Notes: a model not told the origin generated them from the letters alone. Numbered from the stretch's first letter, positions 23,901-33,178 are shown. The stretch: DNA of 64,000 bases from an uncultured Eubacterium sp. (GCA_934561395.1 CAKTGF010000001.1:310001-374000), one strand, 5' to 3'. Program-made: numbers and translations.

Positions 23901-24314
23901 TTAAATATCGTGTCTGTTCTTTACCTTTAAACGCTCCATAGCCCTTGAAAGGTCTGCTTTAGACTGATGATATTCATAAATTGACTGTTTTTGACGGAGC
24001 TCCTCCTCAGCCCTCTCCTTTGCCTCCTGGGCACGGCGGGCGTCAATCTCATCGGGCAGCTCTGCCGAAATGCAAACAACATCTGCACTGTTGTTAAAAT
24101 ATTCAATAAATCCGCTGCCAACAAAGGCCTCAATAACCTTATCGTCGGGGGTTGTGATTTTCATTTCGCCAAACTCAATGGGGGCAACAACATTTTCGTG
24201 GTTTGCCAAAAAGCCCTTAAGTCCGTCATCTGCAACAGGAATAACAAGCTGCTTGCATTCGCCGTCATAAAACACCTTGTTTGATGCTACTATTTTAAGT
24301 TTGAATGTGTCCAT
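23901..24314 (-). CDS. atpC: ATP synthase F1 epsilon subunit
   Basis: 137 residues, usual length. The N-terminal beta-sandwich (FKLKIVASNKVFYDGECKQLVIP; GFLANHENVVAPI) is followed by a C-terminal helical hairpin (DEIDARRAQEAKERAEEEL...). Epsilon is part of the central stalk and inhibits ATP hydrolysis through the helical domain. It starts 12 bases after atpD and is last in the operon. Confidence 0.95.
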   Translation of the reverse strand: MDTFKLKIVASNKVFYDGECKQLVIPVADDGLKGFLANHENVVAPIEFGEMKITTPDDKVIEAFVGSGFIEYFNNSADVVCISAELPDEIDARRAQEAKERAEEELRQKQSIYEYHQSKADLSRAMERLKVKNRHDI

Positions 24315-24326
24315 AGCTACACCCCG

Positions 24327-25709
24327 TTAAAGTGTTTTTGCCTTTTCGATAGCGTCGTCAATAGTGCCCACATTAAAGAATGCCATTTCGGGCAAATCAT
24401 CAACCTCGCCGTCAATAATCATCTTAAAGCCCCTGATTGATTCCTTAAGGGGAACATAAACGCCCTTTAAGCCTGTAAAGGTTTCGGCAACATGGAAGGG
24501 CTGTGAAAGGAACTTTTCAAGCTTTCTTGCACGGTAAACCGCAAGCTTATCCTCGTCAGACAATTCCTCCATACCGAGAATTGCAATAATATCCTGGAGC
24601 TCCTTGTACTTTTGAAGATACTCCTGAACACGGCGTGCAACCTCATAGTGCTCCTCGCCGACAACATCTGCCTCAAGAATACGGGAGTTTGACTCAAGCG
24701 GGTCAACTGCAGGATAAATACCCTTTTCAACAATTTTACGGGATAAAACCGTGGTTGCGTCAAGGTGGGCAAAGGTGGTTGCAGGGGCAGGGTCTGTAAG
24801 GTCATCCGCAGGCACATAAACAGCCTGAACAGATGTTATAGAGCCGTTCTTTGTTGAGGTAATACGCTCTTGAAGCTGGCCCACATCCGTTGCAAGGGTT
24901 GGCTGATAACCAACGGCCGACGGCATTCTGCCAAGCAAAGCGGAAACCTCGGAGCCTGCCTGAATAAATCTGAAAATATTATCAATAAACAAAAGCACAT
25001 CCTGATGCTCCTTGTCACGGAAATATTCAGCCATTGTAAGGCCTGTTTCCGCAACACGCATACGGGCTCCGGGTGGTTCGTTCATTTGGCCGAAAACAAG
25101 GGCGGTTTTGTTAATAACCCCTGATTCCTTCATTTCGTTCCAAAGGTCATTACCCTCACGGGAACGCTCGCCTACACCGGTAAAAATTGAATATCCGCCG
25201 TGCTGTGTTGCAACATTTGTGATAAGCTCCTGAATAAGAACTGTTTTACCAACGCCGGCACCGCCGAAAAGACCGATTTTACCGCCCTTTTGGTAAGGGG
25301 TAAGCAGGTCGATTACCTTAATTCCGGTTTCAAGTATTTCAACCTGTGAGGATTGTTCTTCAAATGTGGGCGGCTTTCTGTGAATTGACCAGTGCTCCTC
25401 ATTATCAAGGCTTTCAAGGTCGTCAATGGTTTCGCCCACAACGTTAAACAATCTGCCCAAGGTTTTTTCGCCGATAGGAACCTTAATGGAATCCCCTGTT
25501 GCCTCAACCTGCATATCCTTGTATAAACCCTCGGATGCTGCAAGCATAATGCAACGAACGGTGTTTGAGCCGATGTGCTGGGCAACCTCCATAACGGCAC
25601 GCTTGCCGCCGTTTTGAACCTCAAGGGCTTCCTTTATTTTAGGGAGCTTGCCTTCAAATTCAACATCAACAACAGGTCCCATAACCTGTACGATTTTTCC
25701 ATAACTCAT
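24327..25709 (-). CDS. atpD: ATP synthase F1 beta subunit
   Basis: 460 residues. The catalytic subunit carries the P-loop GLFGGAGVGKTVLIQELI, the GERSREGNDLWNEM segment with the catalytic Glu-Arg region, LLFIDNIFRFIQAGSEVSALLGRMPSAVGYQP split over the Walker B strand and catch loop, and a standard C-terminal helical domain. Three copies alternate with alpha in the F1 head and make ATP. The frame continues 16 codons upstream into atpG, but GGAG and the family start MSYGKIVQVMGPVVDV fix the ATG at 25709. Confidence 0.98.
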   Translation of the reverse strand: MSYGKIVQVMGPVVDVEFEGKLPKIKEALEVQNGGKRAVMEVAQHIGSNTVRCIMLAASEGLYKDMQVEATGDSIKVPIGEKTLGRLFNVVGETIDDLESLDNEEHWSIHRKPPTFEEQSSQVEILETGIKVIDLLTPYQKGGKIGLFGGAGVGKTVLIQELITNVATQHGGYSIFTGVGERSREGNDLWNEMKESGVINKTALVFGQMNEPPGARMRVAETGLTMAEYFRDKEHQDVLLFIDNIFRFIQAGSEVSALLGRMPSAVGYQPTLATDVGQLQERITSTKNGSITSVQAVYVPADDLTDPAPATTFAHLDATTVLSRKIVEKGIYPAVDPLESNSRILEADVVGEEHYEVARRVQEYLQKYKELQDIIAILGMEELSDEDKLAVYRARKLEKFLSQPFHVAETFTGLKGVYVPLKESIRGFKMIIDGEVDDLPEMAFFNVGTIDDAIEKAKTL

Positions 25710-25737
25710 ATTTTTCACTCCAATACTGCTGGATGAA

Positions 25738-26625
25738 TCAGCGCTTTTTCTTTGCATTTGCGCCGCCCACTACCTCGGTAATTTCCTGTGTAATGGCAGC
25801 CTGGCGGGCACGGTTATATTGGATACTTAAATTTCTTATCATATCCTTTGCACTGTCGGTTGCGGTTTGCATTGCCATCATACGGGCGTTATGCTCGCTG
25901 CAATAGGATTCTATCAAAGCGCCGTAAATAAAGCCTGTGATATAGTCAGGCACTATTTTGTTAAAAACGGTTTTTGCATCCGGAAGAAAGCTTGCATTTT
26001 CGTAATGCTCAACCAATTCATTCTCCTGCTTTTCGATTTTATCCTCTTTAAGAGGGAGAATTTTTTGGCTTACCGCCTCTACCGTAAGCGAATTGACCAT
26101 TTTTGTATATACAACATAAACCTCATCTATTTTTCCGTCAAGAAACAGCTGAGTTATTTTGCCTGAAATTACCCTTGCCCTGTTCATTGTAGGGTTTTGA
26201 GCGGTGTAATTAAAGGTAATATCAATGGGTATATCCCTTGTTTCAAAGTAATGCCTGCCAAGCTGACCTACAACAAAAAGCATATCACGCTCTTCATTTT
26301 CCGCAAGTTTTTCCGCAAGCTTGATAACATTGTGGTTATAAGCGCCTGCAAGGCCCTTGTCAGCAGTTATAACAAGGTAACCCACTGTTCTGTTTTTACC
26401 TGTTTTGCCCTTGCGGTTATCAAAAAACGCATTGCCTGCCTCAGGTGAGGCGTCAAGAATTTTTGCAAGGGAGTCTTGAATTAAATAGAAATAAGGCTCT
26501 GTACTTTTTAAATCTCTCCTTGCCTTTTGAAGCTTTGACGAGGACACCATATACATTGCGTTTGTAATTTTCATAGTGTCCTTAATAGACTTCATACGGC
26601 CCTGGATTTCTCTTGCATTAGCCAT
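25738..26625 (-). CDS. atpG: ATP synthase F1 gamma subunit
   Basis: 295 residues. N-terminal coiled-coil start MANAREIQGRMKSIKDTMKITNAM, a Rossmann-like middle (VITADKGLAGAYNHNVIKLA) and the C-terminal helix MQTATDSAKDMIRNLSIQYN RARQAAITQEI (conserved in gamma). It is the rotating shaft of F1. It lies 11 bases after atpHA and 28 bases before atpD. Confidence 0.97.
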   Translation of the reverse strand: MANAREIQGRMKSIKDTMKITNAMYMVSSSKLQKARRDLKSTEPYFYLIQDSLAKILDASPEAGNAFFDNRKGKTGKNRTVGYLVITADKGLAGAYNHNVIKLAEKLAENEERDMLFVVGQLGRHYFETRDIPIDITFNYTAQNPTMNRARVISGKITQLFLDGKIDEVYVVYTKMVNSLTVEAVSQKILPLKEDKIEKQENELVEHYENASFLPDAKTVFNKIVPDYITGFIYGALIESYCSEHNARMMAMQTATDSAKDMIRNLSIQYNRARQAAITQEITEVVGGANAKKKR

Positions 26626-26636
26626 ATTAACTGTCC

Positions 26637-28658
26637 TTATGCATTATTTTTTGCGTTAAACTCGTCAATCGCCTTAAGGATTTTATCCTTAAGCTCGCCG
26701 TCAAGCTGCTTAAGAGTTTCAATCTCGCTCATAATATCGCTTTGGTAATCTGCAAAGTATTCCAACAAGCGGCGTTGATAATCCTTAAGCTCCCCAACAG
26801 GCACGCCCACAAATTTTTTGCCGATTGCACCCACAAGGGTTACAACCTGCTGTGAAAGCGACATTGGGTTACCCAAAGGCTGCTTTAAAAGTTCCATAAG
26901 GCCCTTGCCGTATTGAAGGTTTGCTTTGGTTTCATCATCCAAATCAGATGAAAATTGGGTAAATACCTCCATCTCCCTGAACTGTGCCAAATCAACACGA
27001 AGGGAGCCTGCGGCCTTTTTCATAGCCTTGGTTTGAGCCGCACCGCCAACACGGGATACAGAAAGGCCGACATTAACTGCAGGTCTTTGACCGCTGAAGA
27101 ACAAATCCGACTCAAGGTAAATTTGACCGTCTGTAATAGAAATTACATTTGTGGGAATATAGGCGGAAACATCGCCTGCCTGTGTTTCAATAATAGGCAA
27201 AGCTGTTATAGAACCGCCGCCCAGCTCGTCTGAAAGACGGCTTGAACGCTCAAGAAGTCTTGAATGAAGATAGAATACATCGCCGGGGTAAGCCTCTCTT
27301 CCGGGGGGCCTTTCAAGAAGAAGTGAAATTGCACGGTAAGCAACGGCGTGCTTGCTTAAATCATCATATACAATAAGGCAATCCTTGCCCTTATACATAA
27401 AGTATTCTGCAATTGCAGTTGCCGAATAAGGGGAAATATACTGCAATGACGCAGGGTCTGCGGCGGTTGCACAAACAACGATGGTGTAATCCATTGCGCC
27501 GTGCTTTTTAAGGTCGCCCACCAGCTTTGCAACAGTTGAAGCCTTTTGACCGATTGCGTTGTAAATACAAATGCAGTTTTTACCCTTTTGGTTAAGTATT
27601 GTATCAAGAGCAATTGATGTTTTACCTGTTTGACGGTCGCCGATAATAAGCTCACGCTGGCCACGACCGATTGGGAACATTGAGTCAATTGCCAAAATAC
27701 CTGTTTCAAGAGGTTGTGAAACCGACTTTCTTTCAACGATTGACGGTGCCGGCTGCTCTACAAGGCGGTAATCGTCCGCAGTGATTTCGCCCATACCGTC
27801 AATTGGCTCGCCCAAGGCGTTAACAATTCTGCCGATAAAGGCATCGCCAACAGGCACACCTGCTTTTTTATGGGTGCGCTTTACTCTTGAGCCCTCATAA
27901 ATATCATCATCGGCACCAAAAAGAATACAGCCTACCGTATTTCTTTTAATATCCTGAATCATGCCCTTAACGCCGCATTCAAACACAACGATTTCGCCGT
28001 ACATTGCATTGTCAAGACCGTGAATTGTTGCAATGCCGTCGCCAACGCTGACAACGGTGCCGACCTCCTCGCCGGAGGTAACAAATTCAAATTCCTTAAT
28101 GTCCTCACGGAGAATAGAAATAATTCCGTCGGTGTCAACATCGCTTGATTTTCTTGCATTTTCGGTTACTGCATCTTTAATGCTTGCAAGCTTAGCCTTA
28201 AGGCTGCGGTCATACTGCTTGTTGCCGACCTGAATAATAAAGCCGCCGATAATTGTGGGGTCCTTTACAATTTCAATGTCAGCTCGGCTTGCGCCGGTTT
28301 CCTTGCAAACAAATGCCTTTAAGCCCTCAAGCTGCTGCTCGTTAGGCTCTGTAACGCAGGTTACAACCGCATTTGCAATATTGTTTTTATTGTTCAGCTG
28401 AACAATATATTCCTTTGCAACAGATTCAAACTCGTTAACCGCACATTCCCTTGAAAGGGCTGCGATTACATCCGCTGTGGTTTTGGGGAAAAGTTCGCCG
28501 ATTGCAGCCTCCTTTTCCTTAACGGGAACAGCAGGGTTATCAAGTATTTCGCAAACCTCCGGTGTAGCACCGATAACAGCCTGCGTTTTTTTAATATCGT
28601 CTGCACTTGCGTCTGCTTTGAGAAGTGCAGAAATATATTCATCAAAATTTTGAAGCAT
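26637..28658 (-). CDS. atpHA: Fused ATP synthase delta-alpha subunit
   Basis: 673 residues, against about 180 for delta and 500-510 for alpha. Residues 1-165 are a full delta/OSCP subunit (six-helix N-domain, then IEIVKDPTIIGGFIIQVGNKQYD and the RSLKAKL end). Residues about 173-673 are a full alpha subunit, including its N-terminal helix (DGIISILREDIKEF), EEVGTVVSVGDGIA, the P-loop GDRQTGKTS at 340-348 and LLERPPGREAYPGD. No stop, frameshift, ribosome site or internal start codon exists at the junction, so alpha cannot be made alone from this gene. It overlaps the atpF stop by one base (TAATG). Normal F1 has three alpha and one delta, so the fusion poses a stoichiometry question. Confidence 0.95.
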   Translation of the reverse strand: MLQNFDEYISALLKADASADDIKKTQAVIGATPEVCEILDNPAVPVKEKEAAIGELFPKTTADVIAALSRECAVNEFESVAKEYIVQLNNKNNIANAVVTCVTEPNEQQLEGLKAFVCKETGASRADIEIVKDPTIIGGFIIQVGNKQYDRSLKAKLASIKDAVTENARKSSDVDTDGIISILREDIKEFEFVTSGEEVGTVVSVGDGIATIHGLDNAMYGEIVVFECGVKGMIQDIKRNTVGCILFGADDDIYEGSRVKRTHKKAGVPVGDAFIGRIVNALGEPIDGMGEITADDYRLVEQPAPSIVERKSVSQPLETGILAIDSMFPIGRGQRELIIGDRQTGKTSIALDTILNQKGKNCICIYNAIGQKASTVAKLVGDLKKHGAMDYTIVVCATAADPASLQYISPYSATAIAEYFMYKGKDCLIVYDDLSKHAVAYRAISLLLERPPGREAYPGDVFYLHSRLLERSSRLSDELGGGSITALPIIETQAGDVSAYIPTNVISITDGQIYLESDLFFSGQRPAVNVGLSVSRVGGAAQTKAMKKAAGSLRVDLAQFREMEVFTQFSSDLDDETKANLQYGKGLMELLKQPLGNPMSLSQQVVTLVGAIGKKFVGVPVGELKDYQRRLLEYFADYQSDIMSEIETLKQLDGELKDKILKAIDEFNAKNNA

Positions 28659-29140
28659 TATTTCGCACTTCCCTCATTTAAAAATTCATCAAAAATGTCG
28701 CTGTTGGTTTTAGCGTCAACACTTGCGCCAACAACCTTTTCAGCCGCCTGCATGGCAAGAGCAGCAAGCTCCTCCTTGGCAGTTTTTCTTGCCTTTTCGG
28801 TTTCAGCCTCAATCTGTGCCTCAGCGTCTTTTCTAAGCTGCTTGGCGTCAGCCTCCGCCCTGTCAACAATCTTGCCGTATTCTGTTTTAGCCTCAACCTT
28901 TGCGTCTGCAATAATCTGCTGAGCCTCGGTTTCAACATTGGCAATTTTGCTTTCGTAATCGGCAAGCTTTGATTCTGCTTGGTCGTTTGCCTGCTTGGCG
29001 TCCTCAAATTGCTTATCAATAAGTTCTTTACGCTTATCAATTACCTTTTGAATTGGTTTAAACAAAAACTTTTTCATAAGGAAGAAAAAGAAAAGTAAAT
29101 TGATAAGGGTCCAAAGCATATTCCAATCGAACTTTAACAT
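28658..29140 (-). CDS. atpF: ATP synthase F0 b subunit
   Basis: 160 residues. One N-terminal membrane helix (WNMLWTLINLLFFFFLMKKFLF) is followed by a long, charged, Ala/Glu/Lys-rich coiled coil (residues 30-140) that forms the peripheral stalk. The C-terminus should bind delta, here the N-terminal part of the next gene product. There is a single b gene and no b', so a homodimer is expected. It starts 36 bases after atpE. Confidence 0.95.
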   Translation of the reverse strand: MLKFDWNMLWTLINLLFFFFLMKKFLFKPIQKVIDKRKELIDKQFEDAKQANDQAESKLADYESKIANVETEAQQIIADAKVEAKTEYGKIVDRAEADAKQLRKDAEAQIEAETEKARKTAKEELAALAMQAAEKVVGASVDAKTNSDIFDEFLNEGSAK

Positions 29141-29176
29141 TTAACTTTGTCCTTTCAACTAAAATTTAACAAAGCG

Positions 29177-29398
29177 TTACTTCAACATTACCATAATAAG
29201 AATTGCGCCGATAAGACCGTAAATAGCGGTTGCCTCGGCAAGAGCGGCACCAAGAAGAAGTGAGGTTTGAATTTTACCTGAAGCCTCCGGCTGACGGGCA
29301 ATAGCGTCTGTTGCCTTACCTGTTGCGATACCGATACCGATACCTGCGCCAATACCTACTAATACTGCAATACCTGCACCAATAGCAATTAATCCCAT
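29177..29398 (-). CDS. atpE: ATP synthase F0 c subunit
   Basis: 73 residues, two membrane helices joined by the polar loop with the conserved RQPE. Glu55 in helix 2 (LGAALAEATAIYGLI) is the ion-carrying carboxylate. The Na+ signature of Ilyobacter-type rings (Gln in helix 1 and Ser after the Glu) is absent: Ile22 and Ala56 occupy those places, although Thr57 is kept. H+ coupling is therefore the more likely reading. Strong AGGAG precedes the ATG. Confidence 0.96.
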   Translation of the reverse strand: MGLIAIGAGIAVLVGIGAGIGIGIATGKATDAIARQPEASGKIQTSLLLGAALAEATAIYGLIGAILIMVMLK

Positions 29399-29433
29399 AA
29401 TATTTATCTCCTTTAAAATATCATTAAATTTAT

Positions 29434-30324
29434 TTAAGCGGCATTTTTAGCCTGCTTTTTTTCTGCTTTAGCTTGCTTCTTTTCAAGCTTGCGCTGTTTT
29501 TTGGCCTGCTTGATAGCCATTTTTTCCTCTTTGGTTTTAGGCGGCTCAACGGGTTCAACCGCTTCGTCCAAATACAATGAGGTTAAGAATACAAAAATGT
29601 AAGCTTGAAGAAGGCCGTCAAATATATCAAAATACAGGCTGAAAACCGTAGGAACGATAATCGGCGGCATAATCATATACATTGCAATCTCCAAAACCTC
29701 CATAATTGTGAAGGCTGCCAGCACATTACCGAAAAGTCGCATGCACAGTGAAAGGGGCTTTGTGAACACCTCAAGAATGTTAATCGGTGTTACAATCCAT
29801 ATCGGCTTTGTAAATGCACGCAAGCGGTCTTTAACACCATTTGCCTTGTATGCCATAAACTCAATAAGCACAATGCTTGTTATAGCCATAACAGCCGTTA
29901 CCTGCATACTTTTTGTGGGGGGCTTAAAGCCCAGCAGGCCGATAATGTTTGACACGCCGATAAACAACGCCATGCTCATAAGCCAAGGGATTGTGCCGTG
30001 TGCCTTTTCGCCCATAAGACCTTTGAAGAAATCAACTGCCTTTGTGTATATGGACTCCAGCACAAGCTGCCTTTTGCTTAATTCACCCTCTACCTTAAGG
30101 TTTCGTGTAAGAAAAATGCACAAAACGGTAACCAAGGCAATTATTATCCACGATACAACGGTAGATTCGTCAAACCCGATGTGAACGCCGCCGATATCAA
30201 AGCCGAAAACTTCTTCAATATTCAGCTCCTCAGTCAACGCCTCCGACAGGTCGGTTTTGTTCTGAAAAAGTTTTGATAAATCAAAGCTGATGCCGTTATT
30301 CATTAAAATAGGAACAAATGTCAT
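29434..30324 (-). CDS. atpB: ATP synthase F0 a subunit with Lys/Ala-rich C-terminal tail
   Basis: 296 residues with five to six membrane helices. The essential arginine lies in LSLCMRLFGNVLAAF; the last membrane helix is QAYIFVFLTSLYLDEA. After this about 45 residues rich in Lys, Glu, Gln and Ala (for example KKQRKLEKKQAKAEKK) form a cytoplasmic tail not usual for this subunit. The a subunit provides the half-channels for ions. The start at 30324 is set by GGAGG seven bases upstream; a longer frame begins at 30360. It is the first gene of the operon; no atpI precedes it. Confidence 0.94.
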   Translation of the reverse strand: MTFVPILMNNGISFDLSKLFQNKTDLSEALTEELNIEEVFGFDIGGVHIGFDESTVVSWIIIALVTVLCIFLTRNLKVEGELSKRQLVLESIYTKAVDFFKGLMGEKAHGTIPWLMSMALFIGVSNIIGLLGFKPPTKSMQVTAVMAITSIVLIEFMAYKANGVKDRLRAFTKPIWIVTPINILEVFTKPLSLCMRLFGNVLAAFTIMEVLEIAMYMIMPPIIVPTVFSLYFDIFDGLLQAYIFVFLTSLYLDEAVEPVEPPKTKEEKMAIKQAKKQRKLEKKQAKAEKKQAKNAA

Positions 30325-30402
30325 TAACATACCTCCAATCCTATTTAATAGGGCATACATAGGTCAAAATTGCCCTGTTTTCCGACCTCTGTACAATTCC
30401 AC

Positions 30403-30430
30403 ATTATAGCACAAAAATTAATTTTTTCAA
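30403..30430 (-). promoter_or_regulatory. Promoter of the ATP synthase operon
   Basis: Minus-strand TTGAAA (30425-30430), 16-base spacer, TATAAT (30403-30408) with TG one base before the -10. It sits in the 316-base divergent spacer between atpB and proS, which otherwise is AT-rich with no further gene. Confidence 0.7.
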
Positions 30431-30577
30431 CAAGGTTAAATTTGAAAAGTGCGTTCACAATGACGATTTTTGACAACAAAAAATCATTAATTTTGTTGCA
30501 TTTTACGAATATTTTATCAATCTGTCAGGTATGATAAAATCAAATCGCAGTGTGGCAAAATTATGAAAAAATAATGG

Positions 30578-30606
30578 TTTACATATCGGTAAAAATAGTC
30601 TATAAT
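30578..30606 (+). promoter_or_regulatory. Promoter of proS-galE
   Basis: TTTACA (30578-30583), 17-base spacer, TATAAT (30601-30606), 34 bases before the proS ATG. The leader is too short for a T-box. Confidence 0.7.
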
Positions 30607-30640
30607 ATTAAGGCATAAAATATAAACAGGAGATTTACTT

Positions 30641-32080
30641 ATGGCAAAGCAGCAAAAAATGGTTGATGCTATCACATCAATGGACGAAGATTTTGCTAAA
30701 TGGTACACGGATGTGTGCAAAAAGGCAGAGCTTATTGAATACACGAGCGTTAAAGGATGTATGGTTATTCGACCTTACGGTTATGCTATTTGGGAGAATA
30801 TACAAAGAATACTTGACGGAATGTTTAAAGAAACAGGGCACGAAAATGTTTGCATGCCCATGTTCATTCCCGAATCACTCTTACAAAAGGAAAAGGACCA
30901 TGTTGAGGGCTTTGCACCGGAGTGCGCATGGGTAACCTACGGCGGCTCTGAAAAGTTGGAGGAGCGCTTGTGCGTGCGCCCCACATCCGAAACTCTTTTC
31001 TGCGAGCACTTTAAAAACGTTGTTCACTCACACAGGGATTTGCCCAAGCTTTACAACCAGTGGGTATCCGTTGTAAGATGGGAAAAAACCACAAGGCCGT
31101 TTCTTCGCTCCCGTGAGTTCTTATGGCAGGAGGGTCACACCCTTCACGCAACCGCCGAGGAAGCTATTGAAGAAACAGAAAAAATGCTTAATATTTACAC
31201 AAAATTCTGCCAGGAGTATTTGGCAATACCTGTTGTTCAGGGTCAAAAAACAGAAAGCGACAAGTTTGCAGGCGCTGAGAGAACATATTGCATTGAGGCC
31301 CTTATGCACGACGGCAAGGCGCTCCAGGCAGGCACAAGCCACTATTTCGGCGACGGCTTTGCAAGAGCCTTTGATATTCAGTTTGCAGACTCCAACAACA
31401 AGCTGCAATATCCCCACCAAACCTCTTGGGGTATGACAACAAGGCTTATCGGCGCAATTATTATGACCCACGGCGACGACAACGGGCTTGTTCTTCCCCC
31501 TGCCGTTGCACCTATTCAGGCAATAGTTATTCCTGTTGCACAGCAAAAAGAGGGCGTGCTTGAAAAGGCAGGCGAGCTTACAGAGCGCCTTAAAAAAGTT
31601 TGCCGTGCTAAGATGGACGATTCAAAGCAATCCCCGGGCTGGAAGTTTGCAGAGTATGAAATGAAGGGCGTGCCCGTTCGTGTTGAGTTGGGCCCCAAGG
31701 ATATTGAAAACAACCAGTGCGTTGTGGTTACACGCCATAACAGAGAGAAAACCGTTGTTTCGCTTGACGAGGTTGAAAGCGTGGTTCTTCAAAAGCTTGA
31801 AGAGGTACGCAAGGGCATTTACGAAAAGGCACTTGAAAACCGTGAAAACAGAACATATGTAGCAAAGAACATTGATGATATTACAAGCCAGCTTGCACAG
31901 CACGGCGACGGATTTGTTAAAGCAATGTGGTGCGGCAGCGAGGAATGCGAGGATAAGGTTAAGGAGCTTACCGGCGTGGGCTCACGCTGCATTCCCTTTG
32001 ACCAGGAGCATTTAAGCGACACCTGCGTTTGCTGCGGCAAACCTGCAACAAAAATGCTTTACTGGGGTAAGGCTTATTAA
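30641..32080 (+). CDS. proS: Prolyl-tRNA synthetase, archaeal/eukaryal (ProS type 3) form
   Basis: 479 residues, the short form without the editing insertion domain of the usual bacterial 570-residue enzyme. Class II motif 2 region VSVVRWEKTTRPFLRSREFLWQEGHT; RPTSETLFCEHFKN; anticodon-binding domain from about residue 285; and a C-terminal zinc-type module with Cys pairs (MWCGSEECED; DTCVCCGKPATKMLYW). It charges tRNA-Pro. This form occurs in a subset of bacteria including many Clostridia. AGGAG lies before the ATG. galE follows after 33 bases. Confidence 0.96.
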   Translation: MAKQQKMVDAITSMDEDFAKWYTDVCKKAELIEYTSVKGCMVIRPYGYAIWENIQRILDGMFKETGHENVCMPMFIPESLLQKEKDHVEGFAPECAWVTYGGSEKLEERLCVRPTSETLFCEHFKNVVHSHRDLPKLYNQWVSVVRWEKTTRPFLRSREFLWQEGHTLHATAEEAIEETEKMLNIYTKFCQEYLAIPVVQGQKTESDKFAGAERTYCIEALMHDGKALQAGTSHYFGDGFARAFDIQFADSNNKLQYPHQTSWGMTTRLIGAIIMTHGDDNGLVLPPAVAPIQAIVIPVAQQKEGVLEKAGELTERLKKVCRAKMDDSKQSPGWKFAEYEMKGVPVRVELGPKDIENNQCVVVTRHNREKTVVSLDEVESVVLQKLEEVRKGIYEKALENRENRTYVAKNIDDITSQLAQHGDGFVKAMWCGSEECEDKVKELTGVGSRCIPFDQEHLSDTCVCCGKPATKMLYWGKAY

Positions 32081-32113
32081 TAAACATTACATAACTGTTT
32101 AGGAGGGTAAAAA

Positions 32114-33130
32114 ATGGCAGTATTAGTAACAGGCGGTTTAGGCTATATCGGCTCTCACACCTGCGTTGAGCTTATGAATGCGGGAATTGATGTTGTGGTT
32201 GTTGACAACCTTTATAACTGCAAAAAATCATCTTATGACAGAATCAAGGCGCTTGTGGGCCGTGACTTTCCGTTTTATCAGGTTGATATCAGGGATTTTG
32301 ACGGGCTTGATAAGGTTTTCAAGGCTGAAAAGATTGACAGTGTTATTCACTTTGCAGGCTTAAAGGCGGTAGGCGAAAGCTGCGTTAAACCCCTTGAATA
32401 TTTTGATAACAACATTACCGGAACTCTCGTTTTGCTTGACGCTATGAGAAAGAACGGCTGCAAGAAAATTGTTTTCTCCTCCTCGGCAACGGTTTACGGC
32501 ATGAACAATGTTTCGCCTCTTACAGAGGATATGGAGGTTGGCGGCGTTACAAATCCCTACGGCAGAACAAAATTTATTATCGAATGTATGCTTAAGGATT
32601 TATACGCAAGCGACAACAGCTGGAGCATTTGCCTGCTCCGCTACTTCAACCCAATCGGCGCACACAAAAGCGGCACAATGGGCGAGGACCCTAACGGTAT
32701 TCCCAACAACCTTATGCCGTATATTACACAGGTTGCCATCGGTAAGCTTGAAAAATTAAGCGTTTTCGGCGATGATTACGACACTCCTGACGGCACAGGA
32801 GTAAGAGATTATATTCATGTTGTTGACCTTGCACTGGGCCATGTTAAGGCTGTTAACAAGGTTGAAAGCGACCAAGGCCTGTTTATTTACAACTTGGGCA
32901 CCGGCGTGGGATACAGCGTGCTTGATGTTGTGCATGCCTTTGAAAAGGCCAGCGGAAAGGAAATTCCTTATGTTATTAAGGAGCGCCGTTCAGGCGACAT
33001 TGCAACCTGCTACAGCGACCCGAGCAAGGCATTAAGGGAGCTGGGCTGGAAAGCAGAGCGCTCTATTGAAGAAATGTGCGAGGACAGCTGGCGTTGGCAA
33101 AGCCAAAACCCCAACGGCTATCCCGACTGA
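32114..33130 (+). CDS. galE: UDP-glucose 4-epimerase
   Basis: 338 residues. Short-chain-dehydrogenase fold with the NAD motif VLVTGGLGYIGSHTCVEL, the Ser-x-x-Tyr-x-x-x-Lys catalytic set (SSSATVYG ... PYGRTKFIIE) and substrate motifs RYFNPIGAH and GTGVRDYIHVVDLA. It interconverts UDP-glucose and UDP-galactose for the Leloir pathway and surface polysaccharides. AGGAGG precedes the ATG. It ends at a terminator shared with the convergent rubrerythrin gene. Confidence 0.96.
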   Translation: MAVLVTGGLGYIGSHTCVELMNAGIDVVVVDNLYNCKKSSYDRIKALVGRDFPFYQVDIRDFDGLDKVFKAEKIDSVIHFAGLKAVGESCVKPLEYFDNNITGTLVLLDAMRKNGCKKIVFSSSATVYGMNNVSPLTEDMEVGGVTNPYGRTKFIIECMLKDLYASDNSWSICLLRYFNPIGAHKSGTMGEDPNGIPNNLMPYITQVAIGKLEKLSVFGDDYDTPDGTGVRDYIHVVDLALGHVKAVNKVESDQGLFIYNLGTGVGYSVLDVVHAFEKASGKEIPYVIKERRSGDIATCYSDPSKALRELGWKAERSIEEMCEDSWRWQSQNPNGYPD

Positions 33131-33156
33131 TAATAATAGCTTAACACAAACAAATT

Positions 33157-33178
33157 CCCCTTAGCTAATGCTAAGGGG
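33157..33178. terminator. Terminator between galE and rubrerythrin gene
   Basis: Perfect 9-base stem CCCCTTAGC (33157-33165) / GCTAAGGGG (33170-33178) with TAAT loop, then TTATTTTT on the plus strand; the minus-strand side (AATTTGTTTG) is weaker. Confidence 0.82.

Noticed and set aside
29177..29398. Na+-dependent ATP synthase
   Set aside because: The c subunit has Glu55 and Thr57 but Ile and Ala where the Na+ signature needs Gln and Ser, so Na+ coupling is not supported.
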